6,271 nt of DNA from an uncultured Eubacterium sp. (GTDB lineage Bacteria > Bacillota_A > Clostridia > Lachnospirales > Lachnospiraceae). This document shows positions 1 through 6,255 of this stretch, piece by piece (within the stretch, counting starts at the first letter, position 1; each line of letters begins with the position of its first letter). The stretch covers positions 1 to 6,271 of the forward strand of contig CANTHI010000232.1 of assembly GCA_947653505.1 (NCBI GenBank), given 5' to 3'. The notes beneath the pieces are model-generated. The model saw only the letters and a list, made by a program, of their open reading frames with translations. It had not been told where the DNA came from and did no database searches. A program made the position numbers and the translations under genes.

Positions 1-222
1 GCCAGAAGCGAAGTAGGTGTCGCGCCCGTCCGGTACCACAGCCTGGATGCAGAATACTTAGGGCTTCTTGCATTCTGGAGCGGACACAGCAGACGGGGCA
101 AATTCCCTCTCCCAGCGTCCGCGTAGCCAATATGTAACATTATTATGTAAATTGTTGCATTATTGCTCCGGTGTCCGGAATGTAAGAATCCCTAAGCATC
201 CCCGGCAAACGCTGCACTCTGC
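1..222. other. Intergenic region without a supported gene
   Basis: No convincing gene is seen here. Short open frames exist on both strands, but none has a ribosome binding site or a recognisable protein. On the minus strand this is the stretch just downstream of the FMN-binding lipoprotein, where a terminator might be expected, yet no GC-rich hairpin followed by a T-run is visible. The main structure is an inverted repeat (57-79 / 174-196) enclosing a smaller one (80-85 / 117-122). The plus-strand frame that begins at base 2 ends at a stop at 14-16 after Pro-Glu-Ala-Lys. That could be the last codons of a convergent gene outside the window, but four codons are not enough to call it. Confidence 0.6.
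57..196. repeat. Imperfect inverted repeat, 23-nt arms
   Basis: Positions 57-79, reverse-complemented, match 174-196 at 20 of 23 positions; the core 57-75 / 178-196 matches 17 of 19. Both arms share GAATG, AAGAA and CCCTAAG blocks. A perfect 6-bp inverted pair, GCGGAC at 80-85 and GTCCGC at 117-122, lies directly inside the left arm, so one RNA could form a long outer stem with an inner hairpin. The 94-nt interior also contains TATGTAA twice (131 and 144). There is no T-run as in an intrinsic terminator and no clear target-site duplication. It may be a small non-autonomous element, a paired intergenic repeat or a structured RNA; I cannot tell which. Confidence 0.55.
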
Positions 223-672
223 TTATTCCGTCTCACTTTGCACGATTGCGGTATCCGGATTTCCTGCTTTAGCCTGTTCCAGGACCGCTTCTGTCAGTCT
301 GAAAAAGTTTTTGCCGGAGCTGGTGGCGCCGCTGATGGTATCAAGACCGTCTGTGCTCTGGGCCTTCATCAGCTGAGCGACATATTTTCTGGTGTAGTCG
401 TTTGGATAAGTGGTACAGACCGCGGACATATTCTGCATGTATGCGTTATCCCATGCTTTAATATAGCCGCTTGCGTTTTTCGCATTGAACTCTGCGTATA
501 CAATCTGGTTGTCTTTTACGAGGATGCACAGATACTCTTTCCAGCCATGTGAATAGTCAGACATCCGTGCTGTGTAAAATCCGTCTTTTAAGCTTTTGGA
601 CCCGCAGCCTCCGAGCAGGCTGGTGCACAAAAGGGTCAGAATGAGAACGGCTAGGCATATTTTTTTATTCAT
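223..672 (-). CDS. FMN-binding domain lipoprotein
   Basis: Small exported lipoprotein of 149 residues, probably anchored on the outer face of the membrane and carrying covalent FMN. The N-terminus has Lys-Lys at 3-4, a hydrophobic stretch at about 5-20 and a lipobox Leu-Gly-Gly-Cys with the acylated Cys at 23. The rest fits an FMN-binding domain: a YTAR segment near 33-36 and the flavinylation motif Asp111-Thr-Ile-Ser-Gly-Ala-Thr117. In NqrC/RnfG-type proteins the last Thr of this motif is linked to FMN through a phosphoester by ApbE. The start is supported by GGGAGG (680-685) seven bases upstream. The ATG overlaps the end of the chemoreceptor gene by 8 nt, so translation is probably coupled. 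Family assignment is firm; its electron partner is not visible here. A one-electron carrier for extracytoplasmic redox, or a redox input to the neighbouring receptor, is inference. Confidence 0.87.
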   Translation of the reverse strand: MNKKICLAVLILTLLCTSLLGGCGSKSLKDGFYTARMSDYSHGWKEYLCILVKDNQIVYAEFNAKNASGYIKAWDNAYMQNMSAVCTTYPNDYTRKYVAQLMKAQSTDGLDTISGATSSGKNFFRLTEAVLEQAKAGNPDTAIVQSETE

Positions 673-2641
673 CTGCGGACCTCCCGGTTTCTTTTAATTT
701 TACCTGTGATACATATTGCTGCAGGCTTTCGGCCTGTTTTAAGGAGCTTTCGGCCATAGCGGCTGTTTCTTCTGCCAGTCTGCGGTTTTCACCGGCAATA
801 TCCCGGACAGAATCCAGCTGTCCGGTTACACTGGATACGGCGGCAGCCTGTTCTTTTGCTGTATCGGAAAGCTGGACAGAGATGCTGCGGTACTGTTCTG
901 CGACGGTCTGGATTTCCTGAAAGGCGGCGGCTGTTTCACTGGCTGCGTCTACCCCTTTTTGGATCATGCTGACCGAGTGACTGATGATTTCATCGGTCTG
1001 CTTCAGTGCTTCACACGTTTTGCCGGAAAGCTGTCCGATTTCCGCGGCTACGACAGCAAATCCGCGGCCTGCTTCTCCGGCTCTGGCAGCTTCGATGGAA
1101 GCATTGAGTGACAGCAGACTGGTCTGGGAAGAGATGTCACCGATCATTCTGCTGATATTGGAAATCTTTTCTACAGAATCGTGAATCTCCTGCATTATGG
1201 ATAACAGGCTCTGCATGGAAGCGCTGCCAAGCGCAGTCTTTTCACCGGCATTTTCTGTGCAGGATTCCATCTGATGGACCTGTTCTTTGTTTTTCTCAAT
1301 GGCTTTGTGAATGGATGCGGCGCTTTCCTCCAGCTGGAGCAGCAGACTGTCCTGTCTGAATGAGGCATCCTGAAGCTGTCTGGCATAATCGGATACATCA
1401 GTGGAATTTTTTGTTACTTCCTGCGAGGACTGTCTCATCCGCATCATCGTCTGATTCAGGGAAATGGAAATATTGGTTAATGAATCCCTGATCGAGACAA
1501 AATCGCCGCGGAAGCTGTCGGGTATGGCAACGGTATAGTCTCCGCCGGCCAGTGCGCCGAGACAGGTATGTATATTCTGGATATAAGTGTTCAGGCTGGC
1601 AATCGTTTCTGCCAGCGCATCGGTTAAAAGCTTTGTCTCATCATTGCTCTGGGATGCGGTAACGTCCTCTGTCAGATTGCCTTCGGACAAATCCTGCAGG
1701 CGGCTTGTGGCAGACGCTAAAGAGACAGATATCTGCTGGGAGACAGAGACAATCCACATGGCAGCAAGGGCGAGCAGCACGATAGTTAGCAGGATGGTAA
1801 TCACGATGGAAGAGATTACCGTATCCATAAATTCCATTCTGGGTACATGAATCAGCAGTGCCCAGTTTGTCCCAGGAACCGGAGAAAAACCGGCGTAGCT
1901 TTTTTTACCGTCAAAGGTAATTACACCCGAGCCTGTCTGCCATGCCAGCATTTTATCATAAGTTTTTTTAGTCCCGGCAGAGGCGGAATCGTATATATTT
2001 TTCTGCTCCCGGATTACATCTGTATCCCGGTCGCCGATAATCAGGCCGTCTTCGTTCAGGATGCAGGCGCTTCCGGTACTGCCGACGACCAGCATGCTCA
2101 GAACGTCGTTTAAAACATCATATTTATAGCTGCCGATCAGGTATCCGGCTGTTTCTTCCCCGATGGTATAAGGAGCGCCGGTGCAAAGCTGCAGCTGGCC
2201 GTTTTCTTCATATGGATCGCCGATGACCAGATTGTCCGTTTCTTTCAGCAGGGAATAATATTTCTGATCCGCAATCGAAGCCGGTGCATCCGCATCCCCA
2301 TAGAGTCTGCGGCCATCCGTGTCATAAGCAGCCAGCCAGACAAACTCGATCTGATGCCTGATATGATCCAGACATTCCTGTCTGACAGAATCAGGCGCTG
2401 CGAGGTCGGTAAAGACGGTTTCCTGTGAGAGATTGTACATCCGTTCGGTTAGCAGATGCAGGTTGGAGCTGATGCTCTGGGAGGCGATTCTTGCGGTAGT
2501 CTGCATGTTGTCCAGCAGTGTGGCATTGGTAGAACGGATATTGCCGGCTGACATAATAACGGATATTACGACTGCCAGCAACGCTGCCACAGACATGACG
2601 TAGAAAATGATTTTTTGTTTGATGTTGCGAAACTTTTTCAT
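665..2641 (-). CDS. Methyl-accepting chemotaxis protein (dCache-HAMP-MCP signal)
   Basis: Transmembrane chemoreceptor that would control a CheA/CheW array. Residues are numbered from the upstream ATG at 2647 (660 aa). The order is TM1 at about 13-35, an extracytoplasmic double-Cache-like ligand domain at about 36-275, TM2 at about 276-302, HAMP at about 303-355, a second HAMP-like segment with [14 protein letters not shown] at about 366-379, then the coiled-coil signalling domain to about 645. The hairpin tip is unmistakable ([20 protein letters not shown], 513-532). There is no C-terminal CheR-docking pentapeptide. AAGGAG (2651-2656) lies only 3 nt from the first ATG but 9 nt from a second, in-frame ATG at 2641-2639, so I prefer the second start; the alternative is two codons longer. 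The stop overlaps the FMN-lipoprotein start by 8 nt. The ligand cannot be read from the sequence; the classic amino-acid-binding RxWY signature of dCache is not evident. Confidence 0.93.
   Translation of the reverse strand: MKKFRNIKQKIIFYVMSVAALLAVVISVIMSAGNIRSTNATLLDNMQTTARIASQSISSNLHLLTERMYNLSQETVFTDLAAPDSVRQECLDHIRHQIEFVWLAAYDTDGRRLYGDADAPASIADQKYYSLLKETDNLVIGDPYEENGQLQLCTGAPYTIGEETAGYLIGSYKYDVLNDVLSMLVVGSTGSACILNEDGLIIGDRDTDVIREQKNIYDSASAGTKKTYDKMLAWQTGSGVITFDGKKSYAGFSPVPGTNWALLIHVPRMEFMDTVISSIVITILLTIVLLALAAMWIVSVSQQISVSLASATSRLQDLSEGNLTEDVTASQSNDETKLLTDALAETIASLNTYIQNIHTCLGALAGGDYTVAIPDSFRGDFVSIRDSLTNISISLNQTMMRMRQSSQEVTKNSTDVSDYARQLQDASFRQDSLLLQLEESAASIHKAIEKNKEQVHQMESCTENAGEKTALGSASMQSLLSIMQEIHDSVEKISNISRMIGDISSQTSLLSLNASIEAARAGEAGRGFAVVAAEIGQLSGKTCEALKQTDEIISHSVSMIQKGVDAASETAAAFQEIQTVAEQYRSISVQLSDTAKEQAAAVSSVTGQLDSVRDIAGENRRLAEETAAMAESSLKQAESLQQYVSQVKLKETGRSADE
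680..685 (-). promoter_or_regulatory. Ribosome binding site of the FMN-binding lipoprotein
   Basis: GGGAGG on the minus strand, 7 nt before the ATG at 672-670. It lies inside the last codons of the chemoreceptor gene, as is common for translationally coupled pairs. Confidence 0.75.
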
Positions 2642-2650
2642 ATCCATTTA

Positions 2651-2656
2651 CTCCTT
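2651..2656 (-). promoter_or_regulatory. Ribosome binding site of the chemoreceptor gene
   Basis: AAGGAG on the minus strand. The spacing is 3 nt to the ATG at 2647-2645 and 9 nt to the in-frame ATG at 2641-2639. The longer spacing is within the usual range, which favours the second Met as the main start. Confidence 0.7.
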
Positions 2657-2687
2657 CTTTCCTATGCGATTGGCTTTATTTTAACAT

Positions 2688-2718
2688 ATTATGGCAGAAG
2701 TTGCATGCTTTTTTGCAA
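2688..2718 (-). promoter_or_regulatory. Possible promoter of the chemoreceptor-lipoprotein pair
   Basis: On the minus strand, TTGCAA (2718-2713) and CATAAT (2693-2688) resemble sigma-A boxes, but the spacer is 19 bp, longer than the optimum. The -35 overlaps the perfect palindrome TTTTTGCAAAAA (2710-2721). I found no good sigma-D (motility) promoter in the gap, so the assignment is tentative. Confidence 0.25.
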
Positions 2719-2770
2719 AAATTGCGTGGATTTGTGTTGCTGTTTTCCTCCCTGATCTTTCGCATAGTTA

Positions 2771-2799
2771 TCGACTTCCATCCCTGCCTGTGCTATAAT
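2771..2799 (+). promoter_or_regulatory. Sigma-A promoter with extended -10 for the GTPase-nuclease operon
   Basis: Perfect TATAAT at 2794-2799, preceded by TGC (2791-2793) as an extended -10. A -35 of TCGACT (2771-2776, 4 of 6 matches to TTGACA) stands at the optimal 17-bp spacing. Transcription would start near 2806, giving a leader of only about 30 nt. This leaves no room for the long attenuator leader found upstream of tet(M) in Tn916-like elements, which suggests constitutive or repressor-controlled expression. Confidence 0.75.
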
Positions 2800-2819
2800 A
2801 TACACGCAAAAAATTACAG

Positions 2820-2826
2820 AAAGGGG
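2820..2826 (+). promoter_or_regulatory. Ribosome binding site of the GTPase-nuclease gene
   Basis: AAAGGGG, 8 nt before the ATG at 2835. It supports this start for the 919-residue protein. Confidence 0.75.
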
Positions 2827-2834
2827 CATTCTCA

Positions 2835-5594
2835 ATGGGTAATACCTTAGAAAATAAGCCGGTAAAGCGTATATGTACAGGTCTGCTTGCCCATGTGGAT
2901 GCAGGAAAGACGACGCTGTCGGAGGGACTGCTGTATGTAAGCGGCAGGATTCGCGAGATGGGGCGTGTGGACAGGCAGAATACGTTTCTGGATACGTATG
3001 AACAGGAGCGTGCCAGAGGCATTACGATTTTTTCCAAGCAGGCGGTTCTGGGCTGGAAGCAGACGGAGCTGACGCTTTTGGATACGCCGGGACATGTGGA
3101 CTTTTCGGCGGAGATGGAGCGTACGCTGCAGGTGCTGGATTATGCGGTTTTAATTATCAGCATGACGGATGGCGTGCAGGGGCATACACAGACGCTCTGG
3201 AGACTGCTGGGGCAGTACCGGATTCCGGTTTTTTTGTTTGTGAATAAGACCGACCAGGTGCTGGAAGAAGAGCTGGAAACGGTTCATAAGCCGGCGTTGC
3301 TGGCCAGTCTGCAGCAGCAGCTGGATGGCAGCTGTGTGGATTTTTCCAGACCGGATACAGAAGCGTTTTTCGATGCGCTGGCGATGTGCGGCGAAGAGGC
3401 GATGGAGCAGTTTCTGGAGAATGGCACCATACAGACAGAATGTATTCAGGATATGATTTTAAAGCGGGAAGTATTTCCATGCTTTTTCGGGTCGGCGCTG
3501 CATCTGGACGGGGTGGAGGAATTTCTGGATGGGTTTGCCGTATATACAAAAAAGCCGCAGTATCAGCGGGATTTCGCGGCAAAAGTGTTTAAGATTGCCA
3601 GGGATGGGCAGGGAAACCGGCTGACGTATTTAAAAATAACCGGCGGTTCTTTAAAGGTGCGGACGGTACTGGCAGGCGGGGATGATGCGGACCGGTGGGA
3701 AGAGAAGGTGAATCAGATCCGGCTCTATTCGGGCGCCAGATATGAAGCGGTCAGTGAAGTCCATGCGGGTACGGTCTGCGCGCTTACGGGGCTGACGAAA
3801 ACAAAACCTGGGGAAGGGCTTGGAGCGGAGCCGGATTCCATGCTGCCGCTGTTAGAACCGGTGCTGACGTATCAGGTGCTGCTGCCGGACGGCTGTGACG
3901 CGGCGGCTATGCTGCCAAAACTGCGGCAGCTGGAAGAGGAAGAGCCGCAGCTTCATATCGTATGGAAAGAAGAATTGCAGGAAATACAGGCACAGCTGAT
4001 GGGCGAGGTACAGCTGGAGATTTTAACGGGTATGATCAGGGAGCGGTTTGGGGTGCAGGTGGGATTTGGCCCCGGAACGATTGTATATAAAGAAACGATT
4101 GCGGACCGCGTCGAAGGCGTCGGGCATTTTGAGCCATTGCGTCATTATGGGGAGGTGCATCTGCTGCTGGAGCCGGCAGAGCAGGGAAGCGGCATGCAGT
4201 TTGCCACAGACTGTAGCGAGGATATTCTGGACAAAAACTGGCAGCGGCTGGTGCTGACACATTTAAAAGAGCGGGAGCACAAAGGAGTGCTGACCGGTTC
4301 GGCGCTCACAGATGTAAAAATTACGCTCGTAAACGGGAGGGCGCATGTAAAGCATACAGAGGGAGGTGATTTTCGGCAGGCGACGTACCGTGCCGTGCGG
4401 CAGGGGCTGATGCAGGCGCAGTCTGTGCTGCTGGAGCCTTATTATGACTTTCTGCTGCAGCTGCCGGAAGGGATGGTCGGCAGGGCGATGACCGATATTG
4501 AAAAGATGCATGGGCAGATGGGGCTGCCCCAGGTGGAGCATCAGATGGCCGTACTGACCGGAAGCGCGCCGGTGGCAACGATGAGCGGCTATCAGAAGGA
4601 AGTGAACGAATATACGAAAGGGCTGGGGCGGCTGCAGTGTACGCTGAAAGGCTATGCGCCCTGTCACAATACGCAGGAGGTGCTGGAACGGCTGCAGTAT
4701 GATCCGGATGGAGATCTGGCAAATCCGTCTTCTTCTGTATTTTGTGCCCACGGGGCAGGGTTTGTGGTAGAATGGTATGAAGTAAAGGATTACATGCATC
4801 TGGAGAGTGCGCTTTCCGTGCCGGTGTCTTTGGAGGTCCATCTGCTGGAGGAAGCTGAAAAATTAAAAAAGCACGCGCCGTCCGTGCGGAGCGAAAGCAT
4901 CGGGACGGAGGAAGTGGACCGGATTATCGCGGATACGTATCAGGCAAATCAGAGAGGAAAGGACCGGACGGGAAAGCAGAAAAACGGCTGGAAAACGGCA
5001 AAGAAAAATCTGCAGCTTCACCAGAAAAAAATCGTATATGATACAGCCGCGCAGGAGCTGTCCGGTCCGGCCCGCGGAGCGGATAAGAGAGAAAACAAAA
5101 AGGACCGTACCCGGTATTTTCTGGTGGACGGGTATAATATCATCTTTGCATGGAAAGAGCTGGGTGAGCTTGCAAAGGACAATATAGACGGGGCAAGAGG
5201 ACGTCTTTTGGATATTATGTGCAATTATCAGGCGGTAAAAAAATACTGCCTGATTGTAGTGTTTGATGCCTACCGGGTAGAAGGGCACCAGACAGAGTAT
5301 TATGATTACCACAATATTCATGTCGTGTATACGAAAGAAGCAGAGACGGCTGACCAGTATATCGAGCGGTTTGCCCACGAAAACGGGCGCAGATATGATG
5401 TGACAGTCGCTACTTCTGACGGACTGGAGCAGATCATTATCCGCGGGCAGGGATGCCGGCTGGTATCAGCGAATGAACTGGAGGAAGAAGTGCGGATGGA
5501 ACATAAAAAGATGTATCAGGAATATCTGTCCAGACAGCCGCAGGATGCAAATATGCCGTTTGAATATCTGTTTTTAAAAAAGAAGTTACCATAG
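2835..5594 (+). CDS. Tet(M)/EF-G-like ribosomal GTPase fused to a YacP/Rae1-type NYN nuclease
   Basis: Two-part 919-residue protein. Residues 1 to about 665 are a complete ribosomal-protection-type translational GTPase: P-loop AHVDAGKT 19-26, switch I RGIT 61-64, DTPGHVDF 83-90, NKTD 137-140, GSA 219-221, followed by EF-G-like domains II-V. Tet(M) itself is about 640 residues. A Lys/Arg-rich, probably flexible linker spans about 675-757. Residues 758 to about 905 are an NYN (PIN-like) domain closely resembling B. subtilis YacP/Rae1, the endonuclease that cuts mRNA in the ribosomal A site. It retains the expected acidic positions Asp765 (VDGYN), Asp811 (VVFDA), Glu837/Asp840 (KEAETAD) and Asp862 (ATSDG). 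In domain IV, the Tet(M) loop YSPVSTPADF aligns with a divergent AHVKHTEGGDF (503-513). I infer a ribosome-acting rescue or mRNA-cleaving factor; tetracycline resistance is uncertain. It leads an operon with the response regulator 18 bp downstream. Confidence 0.93.
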   Translation: MGNTLENKPVKRICTGLLAHVDAGKTTLSEGLLYVSGRIREMGRVDRQNTFLDTYEQERARGITIFSKQAVLGWKQTELTLLDTPGHVDFSAEMERTLQVLDYAVLIISMTDGVQGHTQTLWRLLGQYRIPVFLFVNKTDQVLEEELETVHKPALLASLQQQLDGSCVDFSRPDTEAFFDALAMCGEEAMEQFLENGTIQTECIQDMILKREVFPCFFGSALHLDGVEEFLDGFAVYTKKPQYQRDFAAKVFKIARDGQGNRLTYLKITGGSLKVRTVLAGGDDADRWEEKVNQIRLYSGARYEAVSEVHAGTVCALTGLTKTKPGEGLGAEPDSMLPLLEPVLTYQVLLPDGCDAAAMLPKLRQLEEEEPQLHIVWKEELQEIQAQLMGEVQLEILTGMIRERFGVQVGFGPGTIVYKETIADRVEGVGHFEPLRHYGEVHLLLEPAEQGSGMQFATDCSEDILDKNWQRLVLTHLKEREHKGVLTGSALTDVKITLVNGRAHVKHTEGGDFRQATYRAVRQGLMQAQSVLLEPYYDFLLQLPEGMVGRAMTDIEKMHGQMGLPQVEHQMAVLTGSAPVATMSGYQKEVNEYTKGLGRLQCTLKGYAPCHNTQEVLERLQYDPDGDLANPSSSVFCAHGAGFVVEWYEVKDYMHLESALSVPVSLEVHLLEEAEKLKKHAPSVRSESIGTEEVDRIIADTYQANQRGKDRTGKQKNGWKTAKKNLQLHQKKIVYDTAAQELSGPARGADKRENKKDRTRYFLVDGYNIIFAWKELGELAKDNIDGARGRLLDIMCNYQAVKKYCLIVVFDAYRVEGHQTEYYDYHNIHVVYTKEAETADQYIERFAHENGRRYDVTVATSDGLEQIIIRGQGCRLVSANELEEEVRMEHKKMYQEYLSRQPQDANMPFEYLFLKKKLP

Positions 5595-5600
5595 GTTGTA

Positions 5601-5606
5601 GAAAGG
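5601..5606 (+). promoter_or_regulatory. Ribosome binding site of the response regulator
   Basis: GAAAGG, 6 nt before the ATG at 5613, lying in the 18-bp gap after the GTPase-nuclease stop. No terminator fits in the gap, so the two genes are probably on one transcript. Confidence 0.7.
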
Positions 5607-5612
5607 TTTACC

Positions 5613-6017
5613 ATGATTAAAATAGGATTTTGTGACGATGATTTGTCGGTACTGACTGAAATTAACAGACTTCTTGACAAATACCGTGCAGTGCGCAGGC
5701 AGGAGATGATCTGCAAAAATTTTCAAAGTCCGTTCGGATTATTAGATAGCATGGACAGGGGAATGCGGCTGGACATTTTGTTTTTAGATATTCTTATGCC
5801 GGGTGAAAATGGGATTCATGTAGCGGAACAAATCCGCAGGCATGACAACCATGTAAAGATTATTTTTTTGACGTGTACGCCTGAATACGCAGTAGAATCT
5901 TATACGGTTGACGCTTATGATTACCAGATCAAGCCTGTTTTGGAGAAAGATTTTTTTGAGCTGATGGACGCTGTAGTTCTATATATTTTTTATTTTATTT
6001 GTTTTAGGAAAAACTGA
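5613..6017 (+). CDS. LytTR/AgrA-type response regulator, receiver only (output domain lost)
   Basis: 134-residue protein with a complete receiver (REC) domain. Visible are the acidic pocket Asp8-Asp9-Asp10, the phosphoacceptor Asp59 in FLDILMPGENG, the switch Thr87 (FLTCTPEYAVESY) and the invariant Lys107-Pro108 (DYQIKPV). The EYAVESYTVDAYDYQIKP segment is typical of LytR/AgrA family regulators, which are normally about 230-250 residues with a C-terminal LytTR DNA-binding domain. Here homology stops near residue 121 (about base 5976). It is replaced by LYIFYFICFRKN, a short hydrophobic tail encoded by very AT-rich DNA, and then a stop. Neither other forward frame restores a LytTR domain. This is therefore a truncated regulator or a remnant fused to the end of a lost membrane gene. 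It may still act as a phosphate sink, but it cannot bind DNA by the family's usual means. No cognate kinase is in view. Confidence 0.85.
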   Translation: MIKIGFCDDDLSVLTEINRLLDKYRAVRRQEMICKNFQSPFGLLDSMDRGMRLDILFLDILMPGENGIHVAEQIRRHDNHVKIIFLTCTPEYAVESYTVDAYDYQIKPVLEKDFFELMDAVVLYIFYFICFRKN

Positions 6018-6023
6018 AAGGAG
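6017..6023 (+). promoter_or_regulatory. Orphaned Shine-Dalgarno sequence at the element boundary
   Basis: AAAGGAG is a perfect SD core. The ATG at 6026 is only 2 nt away and opens a frame of just eight codons, so it is not a credible gene. The omega RNA-like scaffold begins at about 6031-6033, where the start codon of the natural downstream gene would be expected. This suggests that the element split an SD from its start codon. Confidence 0.5.
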
Positions 6024-6030
6024 TTATGCA

Positions 6031-6255
6031 CAGTCAACTACCCATCCCCTAAAAGGAATGGGCTTGTAAAAAAGTCCGTGGTTGATTAGACTAAGTTTTT
6101 TACAAACTACGTTATGCAGGAATATATAGTTACCAGTGGAAAAGTGCCTTCAGCCTTAGTAATTGCTTGAAAATCCAGTGTTGATAACATTGCCGGTAAC
6201 TTTCGGAAAACTGTTGAAAAGCCGGTACAAGCTATGCTGAAAAGAAAAATATACG
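6031..6255 (+). ncRNA. HEARO / omega RNA (IscB guide RNA scaffold)
   Basis: Likely the guide RNA of an OMEGA IscB nuclease. It opens with GTCAACTACCC, like the terminal hairpin region of IS200/IS605-type elements. Seen in the sequence: an outer stem 6033-6040 with 6079-6086 (two G-U pairs); a hairpin inside it, CCCAT 6041-6045 with ATGGG 6058-6062; a long-range pairing GTTACC 6129-6134 with GGTAAC 6195-6200; and a 7-bp hairpin 6176-6182 with 6186-6192. TTGTAAAAAA (6064-6073) is perfectly complementary to TTTTTTACAA (6096-6105), which with the outer stem makes a pseudoknot topology. From family knowledge, omega RNAs lie directly upstream of iscB and take their 5' guide (about 16 nt) from the DNA flanking the element, here roughly 6015-6031. 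The exact ends are estimates. Family recognition is from memory of the motif, not from a covariance search. Confidence 0.72.

Noticed and set aside
80..122. Hairpin GCGGAC / GTCCGC as a terminator for the minus-strand genes
   Set aside because: Only 6 bp with a loop of about 31 nt and no T-run on the minus strand after it.
68..376. Plus-strand open frame of 102 codons across the inverted repeat and into the lipoprotein gene
   Set aside because: Starts at a TTG without a ribosome binding site, resembles nothing recognisable and is antisense to a recognisable FMN-binding protein.
2762..2800. Sigma-D (motility) promoter for the chemoreceptor on the minus strand, from a CGATAA at about 2774-2769
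   Set aside because: No TAAA-like -35 stands at the required 14-16 bp spacing; the nearest TATA is too far away.
2835..4830. Plain acquired tetracycline-resistance gene tet(M)/tet(O)/tet(W)
   Set aside because: The YSPVS loop is absent, the protein is some 280 residues longer with a nuclease tail, and there is no tet(M)-style attenuator leader.
4263..4841. Long minus-strand open frame (192 codons) inside the GTPase-nuclease gene
   Set aside because: His/Arg/Pro-rich composition typical of an antisense shadow, no ribosome binding site or family resemblance, and wholly inside a well-supported gene.
4863..5378. Minus-strand open frame (171 codons) with hydrophobic stretches opposite the linker and NYN region
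   Set aside because: Its hydrophobic look follows from the complementary Lys/Glu-rich codons of the sense strand, and the sense frame carries clear NYN motifs.
6026..6052. Short leader peptide starting at ATG 6026 after AAAGGAG
   Set aside because: The SD spacing is only 2 nt and the eight-codon frame runs straight into the structured RNA.
6041..6062. CCCAT / ATGGG hairpin as an intrinsic terminator after the response regulator
   Set aside because: It is not followed by a T-run on the plus strand (GGGCTTGTAAAAAA follows), and it fits better as the nested hairpin of the omega RNA.
6023..6118. GTTATGCA direct repeat (6023-6030 and 6111-6118) as a recombination or target-site repeat
   Set aside because: Only 8 bp, the flanks diverge at once, and one copy lies inside the presumed RNA scaffold, so chance is the simpler explanation.
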